From Spirosoma panaciterrae DSM 21099 (GTDB lineage: Bacteria > Bacteroidota > Bacteroidia > Cytophagales > Spirosomataceae), in the NCBI RefSeq assembly GCF_000374025.1, contig NZ_KB893181.1:72034-136033 (forward strand): DNA of 64,000 bases, written 5' to 3'. The notes below the pieces were generated by a model. It ran no database searches. It was not told where the DNA came from and was given only the letters and a program-made list of their open reading frames with translations. The translations under genes were made by a program, and so were the position numbers. The first letter of the stretch is position 1. The number at the start of each line of letters is the position of its first letter. Below, one piece after another: positions 34,113 to 43,090 of the stretch.

Positions 34113-35790
34113 TACGGGTAAGCCCTAGCCTGTTTGGTAACCTGTTCAGCCCGACTCGTAGGATAAATACAGCCAGCAGTGCCATAGCCGCATAAGCCAG
34201 CCAGTCGCCAAAGCGGCTGTATAAGGTAGGAACGCTTTGAACGGGTACACGAGCCACAGTCAGGTTGTCGCCGGGTGAGTAGGCATTGTGACTTGCCAGA
34301 ATCTTACCCCTGTAATCGGTGAAGATCGACAAGCCTCCGCTTACCTGCCGTACTAGTGAGCAACCATTCTCTACCGCCCGGAATACGGCCATGTAGCTGT
34401 GGTAAGGAGCGATGGCATGCCAGTCGCCGGAGGGCAACAGCAGGAGTCCTACTCGCTTTTGACCCAGTTGCTGCATGGTTGTAGCATGGTCAGCATCGTA
34501 ACAGATCGACGGGGCAAGGGTCCCGTAGGGGGTAGCTAGTGCCGGAATCTGGCCATTGCCGGGGCGGCTCGGTTCGGCAATCGGTACAGGATGGTTTTTG
34601 TGAAACACGTTAGCAATCCGACCTGCCGGGTCAAGCAGCACCGTTTTGTTTTCCAGAAAAGGGCGAACACTGTGCCCATCAGCTGCCATAATGGGACCTG
34701 GATGCAATACACCAATGGGCATCAATAGGTACACCCGGTTTCGGGCAGCAAAGGCGCTACCCTGCGCCAGCAGTGCCGGTTCGTCCGCTTTGAGCAAGAG
34801 TAGATTCCCTTCCGACCATAAAACCAGTTGAGCGCCTTTGTCCACAGCTCGCTGTGAGAGGTGGAATAAGCTATCCTGTACCTGTTGCAGGGCGGCTTGC
34901 CCGCGTGGAAAGTGGCCCGCCTGCCTGACGAAGGCGATCAGCCCCCGATTGGCTTCCTGCAATGGTGCCGACCCCGGTGCTGATTTGGGATCAATATGGA
35001 TTGTTTTTCCGGTAGCATCCTGATAGAGCGCTTCCAGCACGGGTAAATTGGGTACAGTAACACCACCCACCGTCAGTTGCGGAGCCTGGAATACCTGGTT
35101 GGTATAATAGCGAGCAGCACCGTAGATCAGCACAAGTACGAATACCGCAGCGTAGAGGCTCATACCCAGCCGAAAGGGGCGTCCTGTCTGCCGAGCTTGC
35201 ACGGCCCAGACTGTTACCGACGCGAACCAGTACAGCAGGAATGTAATTCCCCAAAGCCCCGTCACCGACACTAGCTGAACCAGCCACGGAAAAGCGTATT
35301 GCGTATTAACAACGGAGGCAAATGTACCGATGTCGCCCTGTGCTTCTAAAAACTCCCGTACCGTCCAGAGAGCAGGGAAAGCCAGTGTCCAGATGAAAGC
35401 GGTCTGTCCCCGCACCAGCCAGCGGTGTAGCGCGTAAAGTAAAGCCGTTTTGCCAGCGTCGAGCAGGATTACGGCCAGCATGATAAACCAGGGAAAGGGC
35501 ATGACGTCGAGGTTAGCCAATACGTTGGCAGGTACCAGCGCCAGGATGAGCCAAAGCCATTTGTACCGGGTAGTCGTGTGTTGTACGTAATACAAAAAAA
35601 AGACGGGAGCGAACCAGGCGGCTGCCGGGACAAGCCACTTGGGCGACAGCAGCAGCGTACAGACAGCCCCGGCCAGTAGCAAAGCCGCAGAAAGCAGTGA
35701 GCCGGATAGGCCTATGGAGCGCAGGTTGATCAAGCGTTGCATGGAGTTAATTGGTAAGGTTCCAGGCAAAGGTGATGGGCGTCTCCTCAT
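34105..35790 (-). CDS. apolipoprotein N-acyltransferase-like membrane protein
   Basis: 561 residues. About six N-terminal membrane helices, then an extracytoplasmic carbon-nitrogen hydrolase domain and a final helix (YAAMALLAVFILRVGL). Candidate catalytic triad: E327 (LVLWSEGNLL), K398 (VFHKNHPVP) and C430 (SICYDAD). Lnt adds the third acyl chain to lipoproteins in the inner membrane. The Cys-Lys spacing is shorter than in E. coli Lnt, so it may be a paralogue with another acyl acceptor. A second start, ATG 35740-35742, leaves the helices intact and is possible. A membrane-bound AraC regulator gene is next upstream. Confidence 0.78.
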   Translation of the reverse strand: MRRRPSPLPGTLPINSMQRLINLRSIGLSGSLLSAALLLAGAVCTLLLSPKWLVPAAAWFAPVFFLYYVQHTTTRYKWLWLILALVPANVLANLDVMPFPWFIMLAVILLDAGKTALLYALHRWLVRGQTAFIWTLAFPALWTVREFLEAQGDIGTFASVVNTQYAFPWLVQLVSVTGLWGITFLLYWFASVTVWAVQARQTGRPFRLGMSLYAAVFVLVLIYGAARYYTNQVFQAPQLTVGGVTVPNLPVLEALYQDATGKTIHIDPKSAPGSAPLQEANRGLIAFVRQAGHFPRGQAALQQVQDSLFHLSQRAVDKGAQLVLWSEGNLLLLKADEPALLAQGSAFAARNRVYLLMPIGVLHPGPIMAADGHSVRPFLENKTVLLDPAGRIANVFHKNHPVPIAEPSRPGNGQIPALATPYGTLAPSICYDADHATTMQQLGQKRVGLLLLPSGDWHAIAPYHSYMAVFRAVENGCSLVRQVSGGLSIFTDYRGKILASHNAYSPGDNLTVARVPVQSVPTLYSRFGDWLAYAAMALLAVFILRVGLNRLPNRLGLTRIT

Positions 35791-35800
35791 GATTTCGACC

Positions 35801-35861
35801 GACTTTCGGAAGTCGAACGCATTTTTGTCCGTTCGACTTTAGGGCAACAGAAAGTCAAACG
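35801..35861. promoter_or_regulatory. cluster of AAAGTCGAAC-like boxes, candidate operator
   Basis: Between the Lnt-like gene and the AraC-type gene, four related boxes occur: minus CGAAAGTC (35801-35808), plus AAGTCGAACG (35810-35819), minus AAAGTCGAAC (35831-35840) and plus AAAGTCAAACG (35851-35861). Boxes two and three form a 9-bp inverted repeat. AraC proteins bind repeated boxes of about this size, so this may be the regulator's site for the Lnt-like gene. Inference from pattern only. Confidence 0.4.
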
Positions 35862-37066
35862 TCGTTCGCCCGTTTTCTGAAGTCGCTGGGTGTCTGGCCG
35901 GTATATTTTCTGAACAGGGTATTGAACGACGATTTGGAGTTGAAGCCTACCTGATAGAGCACTTCCAGTACCGTAAGTTTGGCATCAGACGATTGACTCA
36001 ACAAGCGTTTGGCCTCGTCGATGCGGTATCGGTTGATATAATCAAAAAAGTGCTGGCCTAATCCTTCGTTCAGGGCGACCGAAAGCACTTTTGGCCGGAC
36101 TCCCAGCCGACTGGCTAGCTGGTCGAGCGTTAACTCCGGCTCTAAATAGGGCTTGTGGGTAGCCATATAGTTGGCTAGCTGATTGAGGATCGGGGTGTGG
36201 TTTGAAGCCGGTAGTTCAACCCGACCATCTGAATCGTGAGAGGCTGGTCGATCCCGGCGCGATACGTTTTCCAGATCTTCGGCTGCTAATCCGGCAAACA
36301 ATTCGGGCGAGCGAAGGGCCCGGAGTAAAAAGCGATTGATAAACCACAGCAGTGCCAGCAGTAAGGCGATCAGTACCAGTAGTTCGTAAGTAACCAAAGG
36401 CGTATACGCGATGGCCGTACGAACCAGGCTAAGCAGAAAAAACAGCAGAAAGAAAAGAAGGGTATAGGAAAGCCAGTTCAGGTTCTTGTTCTGAACAGCC
36501 GAAAACTGATTAGTTAGTGCGCGTTTATAGCGGCTAAGCAGGCGTAGCGATACCAATAGATAGGTGAAGAAATGGGCAAGAATCAGTGCGGATACCATGT
36601 AAAACGCTGGTGGAAGCTGCTGATCCAGAATGTCGCGCAGAATTTGCCGTTGCTGTTCTATCGGTTGCTCATGATAAGCAGCCAGTGAGGTAGCGGTTAG
36701 CAGAACAAAGGGTAATCCATGCAGCCAATAGTACCAGCGTGGGCGAAAATCGCGGTAAATCACGGACTTTGTGTGTAGCCAGAGTAGCGGCCCAAAAAGC
36801 AGTACCAGGTCAGTGCCCCAGAGTCCCCAGGCCGGGTAGTTGAAATAGACGCCCTTAACCAGCAGCAAGGTATCGAGCAGGTTCAGACCCAGTGCCGCAA
36901 AGAAGCTGCCCAGCAGACCATTGCTGATTCGTTTGCCCCGGTCCAATGTGACTAGAAACAGGCTGACAAACAGCAACTGAAAAATCAGGAAGCATAGCAG
37001 TACATCCGTAAACCCAAACGACATATAACAGAGACTTTGACCTGGTTCGCTATCAAATATCGGCAT
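35855..37066 (-). CDS. membrane-embedded AraC-family transcription regulator
   Basis: 403 residues. About seven to eight membrane helices occupy residues 15-250 (from FTDVLLCFLIFQLLFVSLFLV), followed by a linker and a C-terminal AraC DNA-binding domain with two helix-turn-helices: LTLDQLASRLGVRPKVLSVALN and VLEVLYQVGFNSKSSFNTLFRKYTG. The architecture is a one-component sensor working from the membrane. M15 (ATG ending at 37024) is an alternative start that trims a polar stretch. It is divergent from a LysR gene and upstream of the Lnt-like gene on the same strand, a likely target. Confidence 0.88.
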   Translation of the reverse strand: MPIFDSEPGQSLCYMSFGFTDVLLCFLIFQLLFVSLFLVTLDRGKRISNGLLGSFFAALGLNLLDTLLLVKGVYFNYPAWGLWGTDLVLLFGPLLWLHTKSVIYRDFRPRWYYWLHGLPFVLLTATSLAAYHEQPIEQQRQILRDILDQQLPPAFYMVSALILAHFFTYLLVSLRLLSRYKRALTNQFSAVQNKNLNWLSYTLLFFLLFFLLSLVRTAIAYTPLVTYELLVLIALLLALLWFINRFLLRALRSPELFAGLAAEDLENVSRRDRPASHDSDGRVELPASNHTPILNQLANYMATHKPYLEPELTLDQLASRLGVRPKVLSVALNEGLGQHFFDYINRYRIDEAKRLLSQSSDAKLTVLEVLYQVGFNSKSSFNTLFRKYTGQTPSDFRKRANDV

Positions 37067-37081
37067 TTGCAGACAGACAGC

Positions 37082-37089
37082 TACCTTTG
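37082..37089 (+). promoter_or_regulatory. -7 element for LysR gene
   Basis: TACCTTTG, an exact TAnnTTTG match, 28 bases upstream of the LysR-type start. No TTG at standard spacing. Confidence 0.55.
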
Positions 37090-37117
37090 CCCTACTTAAT
37101 CGTAGTTCTGGACTCGT

Positions 37118-38014
37118 ATGCTATCCTTCCGCCTGAATGTTTTTTATACCGTTGCCAAGCGACTGAGTTTCACCAAAGCAGCCGCTGAGTTGTATGTCAC
37201 GCAGCCTGCCGTAACGAAACACATTCAGGAGCTTGAACATCAGTTTGGAACCGCTCTGTTCGACCGTCGGGGCAATCAGATCAGCCTGACAGCCGCCGGG
37301 AATATTCTGCTTCGCCATGCCGAAACCATCATGGCAACCTACCGCCAGCTTGAGTTCGATATGAACGCCCTCAAAGGCGAATCGAGAGGGTCTTTGCGGG
37401 TAGGGGCCAGTACGACTGTCGCGCAATACGTGATTCCGCCTGTACTGGCGCGTTTTCATGAACAATCTGCCGATGTAGCCATCTCGCTGTTGAGTGGAAA
37501 TACGGAACAGATTGAACAGCAGTTGCTCAACGATGAAATTGACCTGGGGCTGGTAGAAGGCCGAACGCACCATAGTGATATTCGCTATACACCATTTGTA
37601 AAAGATGAGCTGGTGCTGATCTGCCGGGCCGATCATTCGTTGGCTAATCGCGACGAGATTACGCTGGAAGAGCTGCGAGCTATTCCAGTCGTTTTGCGCG
37701 AGCGGGGGTCTGGCTCGCTCGAAGTGATTGAACATGCGTTAAGGGGCGTGGGCATTCGGCTGTCTGACCTGACCGTAGAAATGCATTTAGGAAGTACGGA
37801 AAGCATTAAATCATACCTCAGCAATTCACGCTGCATGGCGTTTATTTCTGTTTTTGCAGTCCAGCAGGAATTACAGGCCGGTACGCTGAAAGTGCTCGAT
37901 GTGCAGGGGCTTACTATCGAACGGGATTTGTATTCCATCCAATTGCAGGGGGTTAGCGAAGGGCTCGCCGACACGTTCATGCGCTTTGCCCGCCAGCACT
38001 ACAAGCGAGGGTAA
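37118..38014 (+). CDS. LysR-family transcription regulator
   Basis: 298 residues, standard LysR length. The winged helix-turn-helix is at 1-60: FYTVAKRLSFTKAAAELYVTQPAVTKHIQELE. The periplasmic-binding-like effector domain starts near residue 90 (LRVGASTTVAQYVIPPVLARF) and includes GSGSLEVIEHAL. It resembles CysL/YwfK-like members, but target and inducer cannot be read from here. It diverges from the AraC-type gene; its end overlaps the convergent membrane protein gene by 16 bases, in a hairpin. Confidence 0.93.
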   Translation: MLSFRLNVFYTVAKRLSFTKAAAELYVTQPAVTKHIQELEHQFGTALFDRRGNQISLTAAGNILLRHAETIMATYRQLEFDMNALKGESRGSLRVGASTTVAQYVIPPVLARFHEQSADVAISLLSGNTEQIEQQLLNDEIDLGLVEGRTHHSDIRYTPFVKDELVLICRADHSLANRDEITLEELRAIPVVLRERGSGSLEVIEHALRGVGIRLSDLTVEMHLGSTESIKSYLSNSRCMAFISVFAVQQELQAGTLKVLDVQGLTIERDLYSIQLQGVSEGLADTFMRFARQHYKRG

Positions 38015-39870
38015 GTAGTCTGGAGTAAAGGCCTACGAGTAGAGTTACCCGCTGCCCTTACCCCTTTGCTCCAGACTACTTTGTATAACCAAATTCGCCA
38101 GTAGCTTTCGGGTTCATCAAAGACTTTGGTTAACCGCAGCCGATTGGCCGTAGCATTTAGAATCGGTACAGCCGAAATCACGTATTGCCCATTGAGCGAC
38201 GTCATAGCCTGGGTGTCGATCTGTAAATGGCTGACGGAACGGTGCTGCGTTTTCCCAAACAGATAATTCATCCCCAGTTCAGCCGTGTATAAATAGGCTC
38301 GGCACGCGTAGGCATCGTAATAAACCCGCATTTGCCGGGTGCCTTTGGCGAGTTCGGTAGCGATGATCTTTCGAAAGGCGTGTTTGTACGCTAAGGGGTA
38401 ATTGTTCTGGTAACTATCGAGCGTATAAAACCCATTAAACTGGGCAACGGATGGGTGCATGCCCAGGCAGATGACGCGGTAACTGGACGGAGCCTGACCA
38501 ATATAATCACGAATCTGGGTGAACTGCTTTTCGGCAAAAAATGCCCGAAACGATGGGTATTGCGCTTCGGTAATCAGCCCAGCCGATTTGCCAATGTTGA
38601 TGCGCCATTCTTTATTCGCAAGGATCATGAGCGCGAACTGCAAGGCCAGAAACAGCGAAACCACGTTCGAAGGCTGATTTCCACCTCCTCGCTCCAGTCG
38701 CCCTGCTCCAGTCAACCTGTTTCCCGTTCCCAGCTCTCTGAGGGCCATGGCAAAGAGGATGAACCAGAGCGTTGGAAGCAGAAAGTAGAAACGATCAAAC
38801 TGAAATACACGAAACTCAAGGCCCAAGGTACTATCCCCCAACCCAACAACAAGATAGTGGTAAAACCCATGAATCAGACAAATAAGTACCGCCAGCATAG
38901 GCAACCCGGCCAGCCACCAGACAGCGTTGGAATTGCCCCGCCGATAGGCTTTCCAGCCACTCAGTCCGGCCGCTATCAGAATACCCAGCGTCAGGAAAGC
39001 GCCTGTATTGAACATCGGCCACAAAAATAAATCGGCGCTCCGGCGCACACTGTCCATAAGGCGCATCGAACGTAGCTGACTATAATCGAACTCAACGCGT
39101 TGGGAGATATAGGTTTGGTGAACAAAGCCGTAAATCAGTTCCCACTCACTGGCCAGGTAGAGCAAGGAGAGCGTGAGTAGACCGTTTAGATAGGGCCAGT
39201 TCAGTTGTCGATTTCTAAGCATATGAACCAGTCCCAAAACCCCCATAGCAACGCAAACGAAGAGGCCCGCCCAGACGAAGAACGAATAGAACGGGAACAA
39301 AAGAATAATAGCCCAGTCGGTCCAGCGTGCCCGGTTCATCAGAAGATTGAGAAACGCAAACAGCAGCAGGGGCTGACCCGTAACCGATGCACCATGAACG
39401 ATGTAGCAGGGAACCAGGGCAAACAAAAATGCAATAGCTACCCGGATAAAGGCCCAGATGGGCTCCTGCAAAATGTATCGGCGCAGCAAGGCATACATAC
39501 CCCAGAAGCCAATGCCATGCACAGCCGCAAAATTGACAACCTGAGCTACGTAGGGCGGAAAGGCCCAGAACGACAGTACTTCAAAATTTAATCCTGTCCG
39601 GAATGCGGAGCGTGGTATGCCCCGAAACGGACCACCGCTCATCATATTTGGAATAAAGGTACTCAGATCAAAATTGAAGGCAGTACGGGTTAATTTGAGC
39701 AGATAGAGGTAAAGAAAATCGCTGTCCAGATTATCGTGGATCGTCAGGTAAGCACCTTCGCCAAGCCAGATGTACGGCAAAACATACAAGCCTAACAAAC
39801 CTATGGCAATGAACAGATACGTTCTTTCAGAAATGGAATAACTCGTTTTGGTAGAAGAGGGCATAATCAA
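37999..39870 (-). CDS. DUF6044-type polytopic membrane protein
   Basis: 623 residues, about twelve helices with an extracytoplasmic loop after the second helix (GEGAYLTIHDNLDSDFLYLYLLK) carrying acidic residues where GT-C type glycosyltransferases have their catalytic loop. This matches the DUF6044/YkoS-like family; a role in cell-surface glycan transfer is plausible, not shown. The C-terminal residues after about 600 (from SKGVRAAGNSTRR) are encoded by the 38013-38081 hairpin, so the tail may be repeat-derived and not part of the fold. Confidence 0.75.
   Translation of the reverse strand: MIMPSSTKTSYSISERTYLFIAIGLLGLYVLPYIWLGEGAYLTIHDNLDSDFLYLYLLKLTRTAFNFDLSTFIPNMMSGGPFRGIPRSAFRTGLNFEVLSFWAFPPYVAQVVNFAAVHGIGFWGMYALLRRYILQEPIWAFIRVAIAFLFALVPCYIVHGASVTGQPLLLFAFLNLLMNRARWTDWAIILLFPFYSFFVWAGLFVCVAMGVLGLVHMLRNRQLNWPYLNGLLTLSLLYLASEWELIYGFVHQTYISQRVEFDYSQLRSMRLMDSVRRSADLFLWPMFNTGAFLTLGILIAAGLSGWKAYRRGNSNAVWWLAGLPMLAVLICLIHGFYHYLVVGLGDSTLGLEFRVFQFDRFYFLLPTLWFILFAMALRELGTGNRLTGAGRLERGGGNQPSNVVSLFLALQFALMILANKEWRINIGKSAGLITEAQYPSFRAFFAEKQFTQIRDYIGQAPSSYRVICLGMHPSVAQFNGFYTLDSYQNNYPLAYKHAFRKIIATELAKGTRQMRVYYDAYACRAYLYTAELGMNYLFGKTQHRSVSHLQIDTQAMTSLNGQYVISAVPILNATANRLRLTKVFDEPESYWRIWLYKVVWSKGVRAAGNSTRRPLLQTTYPRL
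38013..38081. repeat. hairpin H between convergent genes
   Basis: A 19-bp stem with one G-T pair joins 38013-38031 and 38063-38081 (arm AAGTAGTCTGGAGTAAAGG), loop 31 nt. It spans the LysR stop codon and the last coding part of the convergent DUF6044 gene. No GCTGRCG core. Likely a two-way terminator, although the codons it supplies are translated. Confidence 0.75.
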
Positions 39871-39994
39871 CTAACCTGATAGATTGTCAAAATCTACTAG
39901 ATGGAAGGGGACGAAAATACTGAAATTTGGCGATATGGCGGGACTGCCAGTGGGCATGAGGCTTTTTTGTACTTTTACGGCAAATCCAATCATC

Positions 39995-41527
39995 ATGCAA
40001 ACGTCTGCTAGCCTTATTTTATGGGCTGGGTTAACGCTCACCGCATTTTCGGTTCATGCACAAACCCGACCAACTAAAGTTGTAAAATACAGCCTTCCTG
40101 AAGCCTCAATCTCCCGAACGGAAGTAGAAGTCCATATGCGGTTTCTGGCGTCTGATGAATTACAGGGGCGTCGGACGGGCGAACCTGGCAATCGAACAGC
40201 CGCCCGATACATTGCTGAACAGTTTCGGCTACTAGGTCTTAAACCCGCAGCTGGTACCGACAGTCAGCCAGATTATCTTCAACCTATAAACCTTGAAAAA
40301 GCGAGGTCCGCTACGTCGGCCTCACTCCTGATTGGAAAAGATACACTCCTGATTGGCAAACAACTGGTTGTCATGTCGGGAGCACCAACTAACATTTCAG
40401 GAGAGGTAATTTATGTGGGCTATGGCTTGACGGATGGTGAAGATGGATATAAGGGCCGGGACGTGAAAGGGCGAATTGTGGTAGCGCAGGGTGGTTCGCC
40501 CGAAGCCAAAGGGCCTGGCGATATTATTCGGGCGGCCTCCGAAAAACGGAAAATGGCAACCCAAAAAGGGGCAGCTGCGCTCATTGAACTGTACAGTGAA
40601 GCCATGCCCTGGGGTTTTGTGAGCCAGTACTTTAGCCGTGAGCAACTGACAATGGCTACCTCAGCCGACGGCAAAACTCCCCTAACGCATGTATGGGTCA
40701 ACAACGCCAATAATCAGTATAAGCAACTGAAGGAAGCTGGACAGATGGTAACCTTACGCACTTCGGGCCGTCTGCAGACGATTACCTCGTCGGCCAATGT
40801 AGCAGGAATAATTGAGGGGGCCGATCCTAAACTGAAGAACGAATATGTCATTTTATCAGCCCATTTCGACCATGTTGGCGTTGGGCAGCAGGGAGGAAAC
40901 ACGTACCAGCCTACCGATAGTATTTTTAACGGTGCCCGTGATAATGCCATTGGCGTAGTTGCTTTACTGGAGTCGGCTAAAACGCTAATGCAGCAGCGGC
41001 CAAAGCGTTCCGTACTCGTATTGGCACTGACTGGCGAAGAGGTTGGCCTTCTGGGTAGCCGTTATTATGCCGAGCATCCACTGGTACCCTTAAAGCAAAC
41101 CATTTTTGATCTTAATTCGGACGGTGCCGGTTACAATGATACAACCGTGGTATCAGTCATAGGGCTAGAACGAACGGGGGCTAAGACCGAAATTGAAGCA
41201 GGTGCCAAAGCTTTTGGGCTGGGTGTTTTTGCCGAGCCTGCTCCCGAACAAGGCCTGTTTGACCGATCAGATAACGTTCAGTTTGCTGCCAAAGGCATCC
41301 CGGCCCCGACATTCTCGGCTGGTTTCAAAACGTTTGATGCGGCCATTGGCAAATACTACCATCAGGCCATAGATAATCCCGAATCGCTGGATTTTAACTA
41401 TGTGCTTCGATTTTGCCAGGCTTACGCCCGCGCAGCTCGATTAATTGCAGATCGGGCAACACGCCCCCAATGGTCGGCAGGCGATAAGTACGAAGCGGCC
41501 GGGAAAGCGTTATATGGACAACAGTAG
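39995..41527 (+). CDS. M28-family zinc metallopeptidase with PA domain, secreted
   Basis: 510 residues with signal peptide (LILWAGLTLTAFSVHAQ). The M28 metal and catalytic residues are visible in SAHFDHVGVG, GARDNAIGVVALLE, LTGEEVGLLGSRYY, DLNSDGAGYND and YYHQAIDNPE. A PA-like insertion (VIYVGYGLTDGEDGYKG) precedes the core. It is an exported aminopeptidase of broad type. I chose ATG 39995; the frame is open 37 codons further upstream but without a signal peptide. A near-consensus -7 (TACTTTTA, 39970) supports the shorter form. Confidence 0.92.
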   Translation: MQTSASLILWAGLTLTAFSVHAQTRPTKVVKYSLPEASISRTEVEVHMRFLASDELQGRRTGEPGNRTAARYIAEQFRLLGLKPAAGTDSQPDYLQPINLEKARSATSASLLIGKDTLLIGKQLVVMSGAPTNISGEVIYVGYGLTDGEDGYKGRDVKGRIVVAQGGSPEAKGPGDIIRAASEKRKMATQKGAAALIELYSEAMPWGFVSQYFSREQLTMATSADGKTPLTHVWVNNANNQYKQLKEAGQMVTLRTSGRLQTITSSANVAGIIEGADPKLKNEYVILSAHFDHVGVGQQGGNTYQPTDSIFNGARDNAIGVVALLESAKTLMQQRPKRSVLVLALTGEEVGLLGSRYYAEHPLVPLKQTIFDLNSDGAGYNDTTVVSVIGLERTGAKTEIEAGAKAFGLGVFAEPAPEQGLFDRSDNVQFAAKGIPAPTFSAGFKTFDAAIGKYYHQAIDNPESLDFNYVLRFCQAYARAARLIADRATRPQWSAGDKYEAAGKALYGQQ

Positions 41528-41649
41528 AGTTCTACCAATCACGCTTTTATCAACGTAATGAACCAATTAACCCGGATTGAAACCGTTTGACGGCCTGGAA
41601 AACTAAATGGCTGGCCGCTACGTTTATAAATTAGTAAAGACACCCTGTT

Positions 41650-41880
41650 ATGCTACTCAAATATCTCTTCATTATCACGCTGATTATTCTGTTCGTCCCG
41701 CCAGTGCGTCGATTTGTATTTTACTTACTGGTTGGTCGCCAACTGGTTAAAGAGCAAAAACGGCAGGGCGATGTTCGGGGAAGTCGTCGGGAAGGAGATG
41801 TCCGCGTAGAGAACCGACCGAAAGAAAACGGTTCCCGTTTCAAAGGTGGGGATTATGTGGATTATGAAGAGGTCAAATAG
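41650..41880 (+). CDS. DUF4834-like small membrane protein
   Basis: 76 residues: one N-terminal helix (YLFIITLIILFVPPVRRFVFYLL), a charged Arg/Gly-rich middle and the ending GDYVDYEEVK, which fits the conserved C-terminus of DUF4834, a Bacteroidota family of unknown function. The tail is cytoplasmic by charge. It is followed 20 bases later by a strong bidirectional terminator shared with the convergent lipoprotein gene. Confidence 0.8.
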   Translation: MLLKYLFIITLIILFVPPVRRFVFYLLVGRQLVKEQKRQGDVRGSRREGDVRVENRPKENGSRFKGGDYVDYEEVK

Positions 41881-41900
41881 ATAGACTCAATTTTTAATTG

Positions 41901-41943
41901 AAATAAAATGTCCGCTGGGTATTCCCCAGCGGACATTTTATTT
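41901..41943. terminator. strong bidirectional terminator
   Basis: A 19-bp perfect stem joins 41901-41919 and 41925-41943 with a 5-nt loop (TATTC); core GTCCGCTGGG/CCCAGCGGAC flanked by A and T tracts. It serves both the DUF4834-like gene and the convergent lipoprotein gene, whose stop codon (41938-41940) lies inside the stem. Confidence 0.92.
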
Positions 41944-42366
41944 GGCCGTTGTTTCTTCTTCTTTTTTGTATTTCACAGCCAGACCCGTCATAATATAGCC
42001 GTTGTCGGTCATGGATGTGTAGTAGGTGTATTTGACCGCTACCAACGCATCGGCGCCAATGTTTTTGGCCTGTAGGGTCAGGCGGGCCAGCATCAGTTCT
42101 TTTTGCTGCATGTCGTTCCCCCGGCTCAGCATTCGTTTGTTGCGCTCGTCCAGTTGCCGGGCTGAGAGTTGTACCTCGCCTTTTACTTCTAAGTCCTGCA
42201 AGGGGTCGAAAGGGCGAGCGGGCCGTTGATTTTCGTAGAACACATCGACCGGGTAATGCGTCTTGTTCTGAAGATAAAGAACAGGCCGGAAGCAACTGCT
42301 CAGGAGGGCCGAAATAAACAGCGCGCCCATTAACCCAATGGTTTTATTTTCTGTAAAATTCTTCAT
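41938..42366 (-). CDS. lipoprotein of unknown function
   Basis: 142 residues from the ATG ending at 42366, which overlaps the purN stop (ATGA), so it is co-translated with purN. Lipoprotein signal KTIGLMGALFISALLSSC, then about 115 residues. The second half, LQAKNIGADALVAVKYTYYTS, resembles the AxxxGADAVV-type strand of small heavy-metal-binding/YbjQ-like lipoproteins, but I cannot name the family. The coupling to purN is positional and says little about function. Confidence 0.8.
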   Translation of the reverse strand: MKNFTENKTIGLMGALFISALLSSCFRPVLYLQNKTHYPVDVFYENQRPARPFDPLQDLEVKGEVQLSARQLDERNKRMLSRGNDMQQKELMLARLTLQAKNIGADALVAVKYTYYTSMTDNGYIMTGLAVKYKKEEETTAK

Positions 42367-42944
42367 CTCATCAACACATCTTCTACCACTCGTGGATAAT
42401 GCAGGTGTTCCAATATCTGAACCTTTTGGGCTACGTCCTCGGGGGAGTCGGTTGGTAAAACCGGGCAACTGGCCTGAAAAATAATCTGCCCTTCGTCGTA
42501 GCGCTCGTTTACATAATGAATCGTAATGCCCGACTCGGTTTCGCTGGCCGCTACAACCGCTTCGTGAACAAAGTGGCCATACATGCCCTTACCTCCAAAT
42601 TTAGGTAATAACGCCGGGTGGATGTTAATAATTTTATTGGGAAAAGCCTGGACCAATTTGCTGGGCATCAGCCACATAAAGCCTGCCAGTACGATTAAGT
42701 CAATGGATTGGTTCAGGAGCAGTTGGGTGATCCGGTCGGTATCGTAAAACGTTTGCCGGTCAAAGAGCAAAACCGGGGTGTGCAACTGGGTTCCGAATCC
42801 ACGGCGGGCCCGATCAATAACCCCCGCTTTAGGGTTGTTCGATGCAATCAATGAAATCTCAACGCTGGCATTATCAGCAAAATACGCAGCAATTTTCTCG
42901 GCGTTGGAGCCGGAGCCAGAAGCAAACAGGGCGATTCGTTTCAA
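42363..42944 (-). CDS. purN: phosphoribosylglycinamide formyltransferase
   Basis: 193 residues, full length. GART transfers the formyl group of 10-formyl-THF to GAR in purine synthesis. Signatures: N-terminal ALFASGSGSNAEKI (phosphoribosyl phosphate site), VLAGFMWLMP, NIHPALLPKFGGKGMYG with the catalytic Asn-His, and the SGITIHYVNERYDEGQIIFQ block with the catalytic Asp. It overlaps the downstream lipoprotein start by 4 bases. Confidence 0.96.
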   Translation of the reverse strand: MKRIALFASGSGSNAEKIAAYFADNASVEISLIASNNPKAGVIDRARRGFGTQLHTPVLLFDRQTFYDTDRITQLLLNQSIDLIVLAGFMWLMPSKLVQAFPNKIINIHPALLPKFGGKGMYGHFVHEAVVAASETESGITIHYVNERYDEGQIIFQASCPVLPTDSPEDVAQKVQILEHLHYPRVVEDVLMR

Positions 42945-43061
42945 AGGATATAAAAGTCAGCACACATCAGAGATAATCATTACGCCAGTGGTAACTTCAT
43001 GTTTCGTAGAAACTGGCCACCATTGGCTAACGACTAACGGCCCGAAATTACAACTTTTGCC

Positions 43062-43069
43062 TATTTTTG
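43062..43069 (+). promoter_or_regulatory. -7 element for ABC ATPase gene
   Basis: TATTTTTG, an exact TAnnTTTG match, 21 bases upstream of ATG 43091. It also argues against a TTG start at 43067, which lies within the element. Confidence 0.6.
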
Positions 43070-43090
43070 TGGGTATTAGCTTCTATTTCT

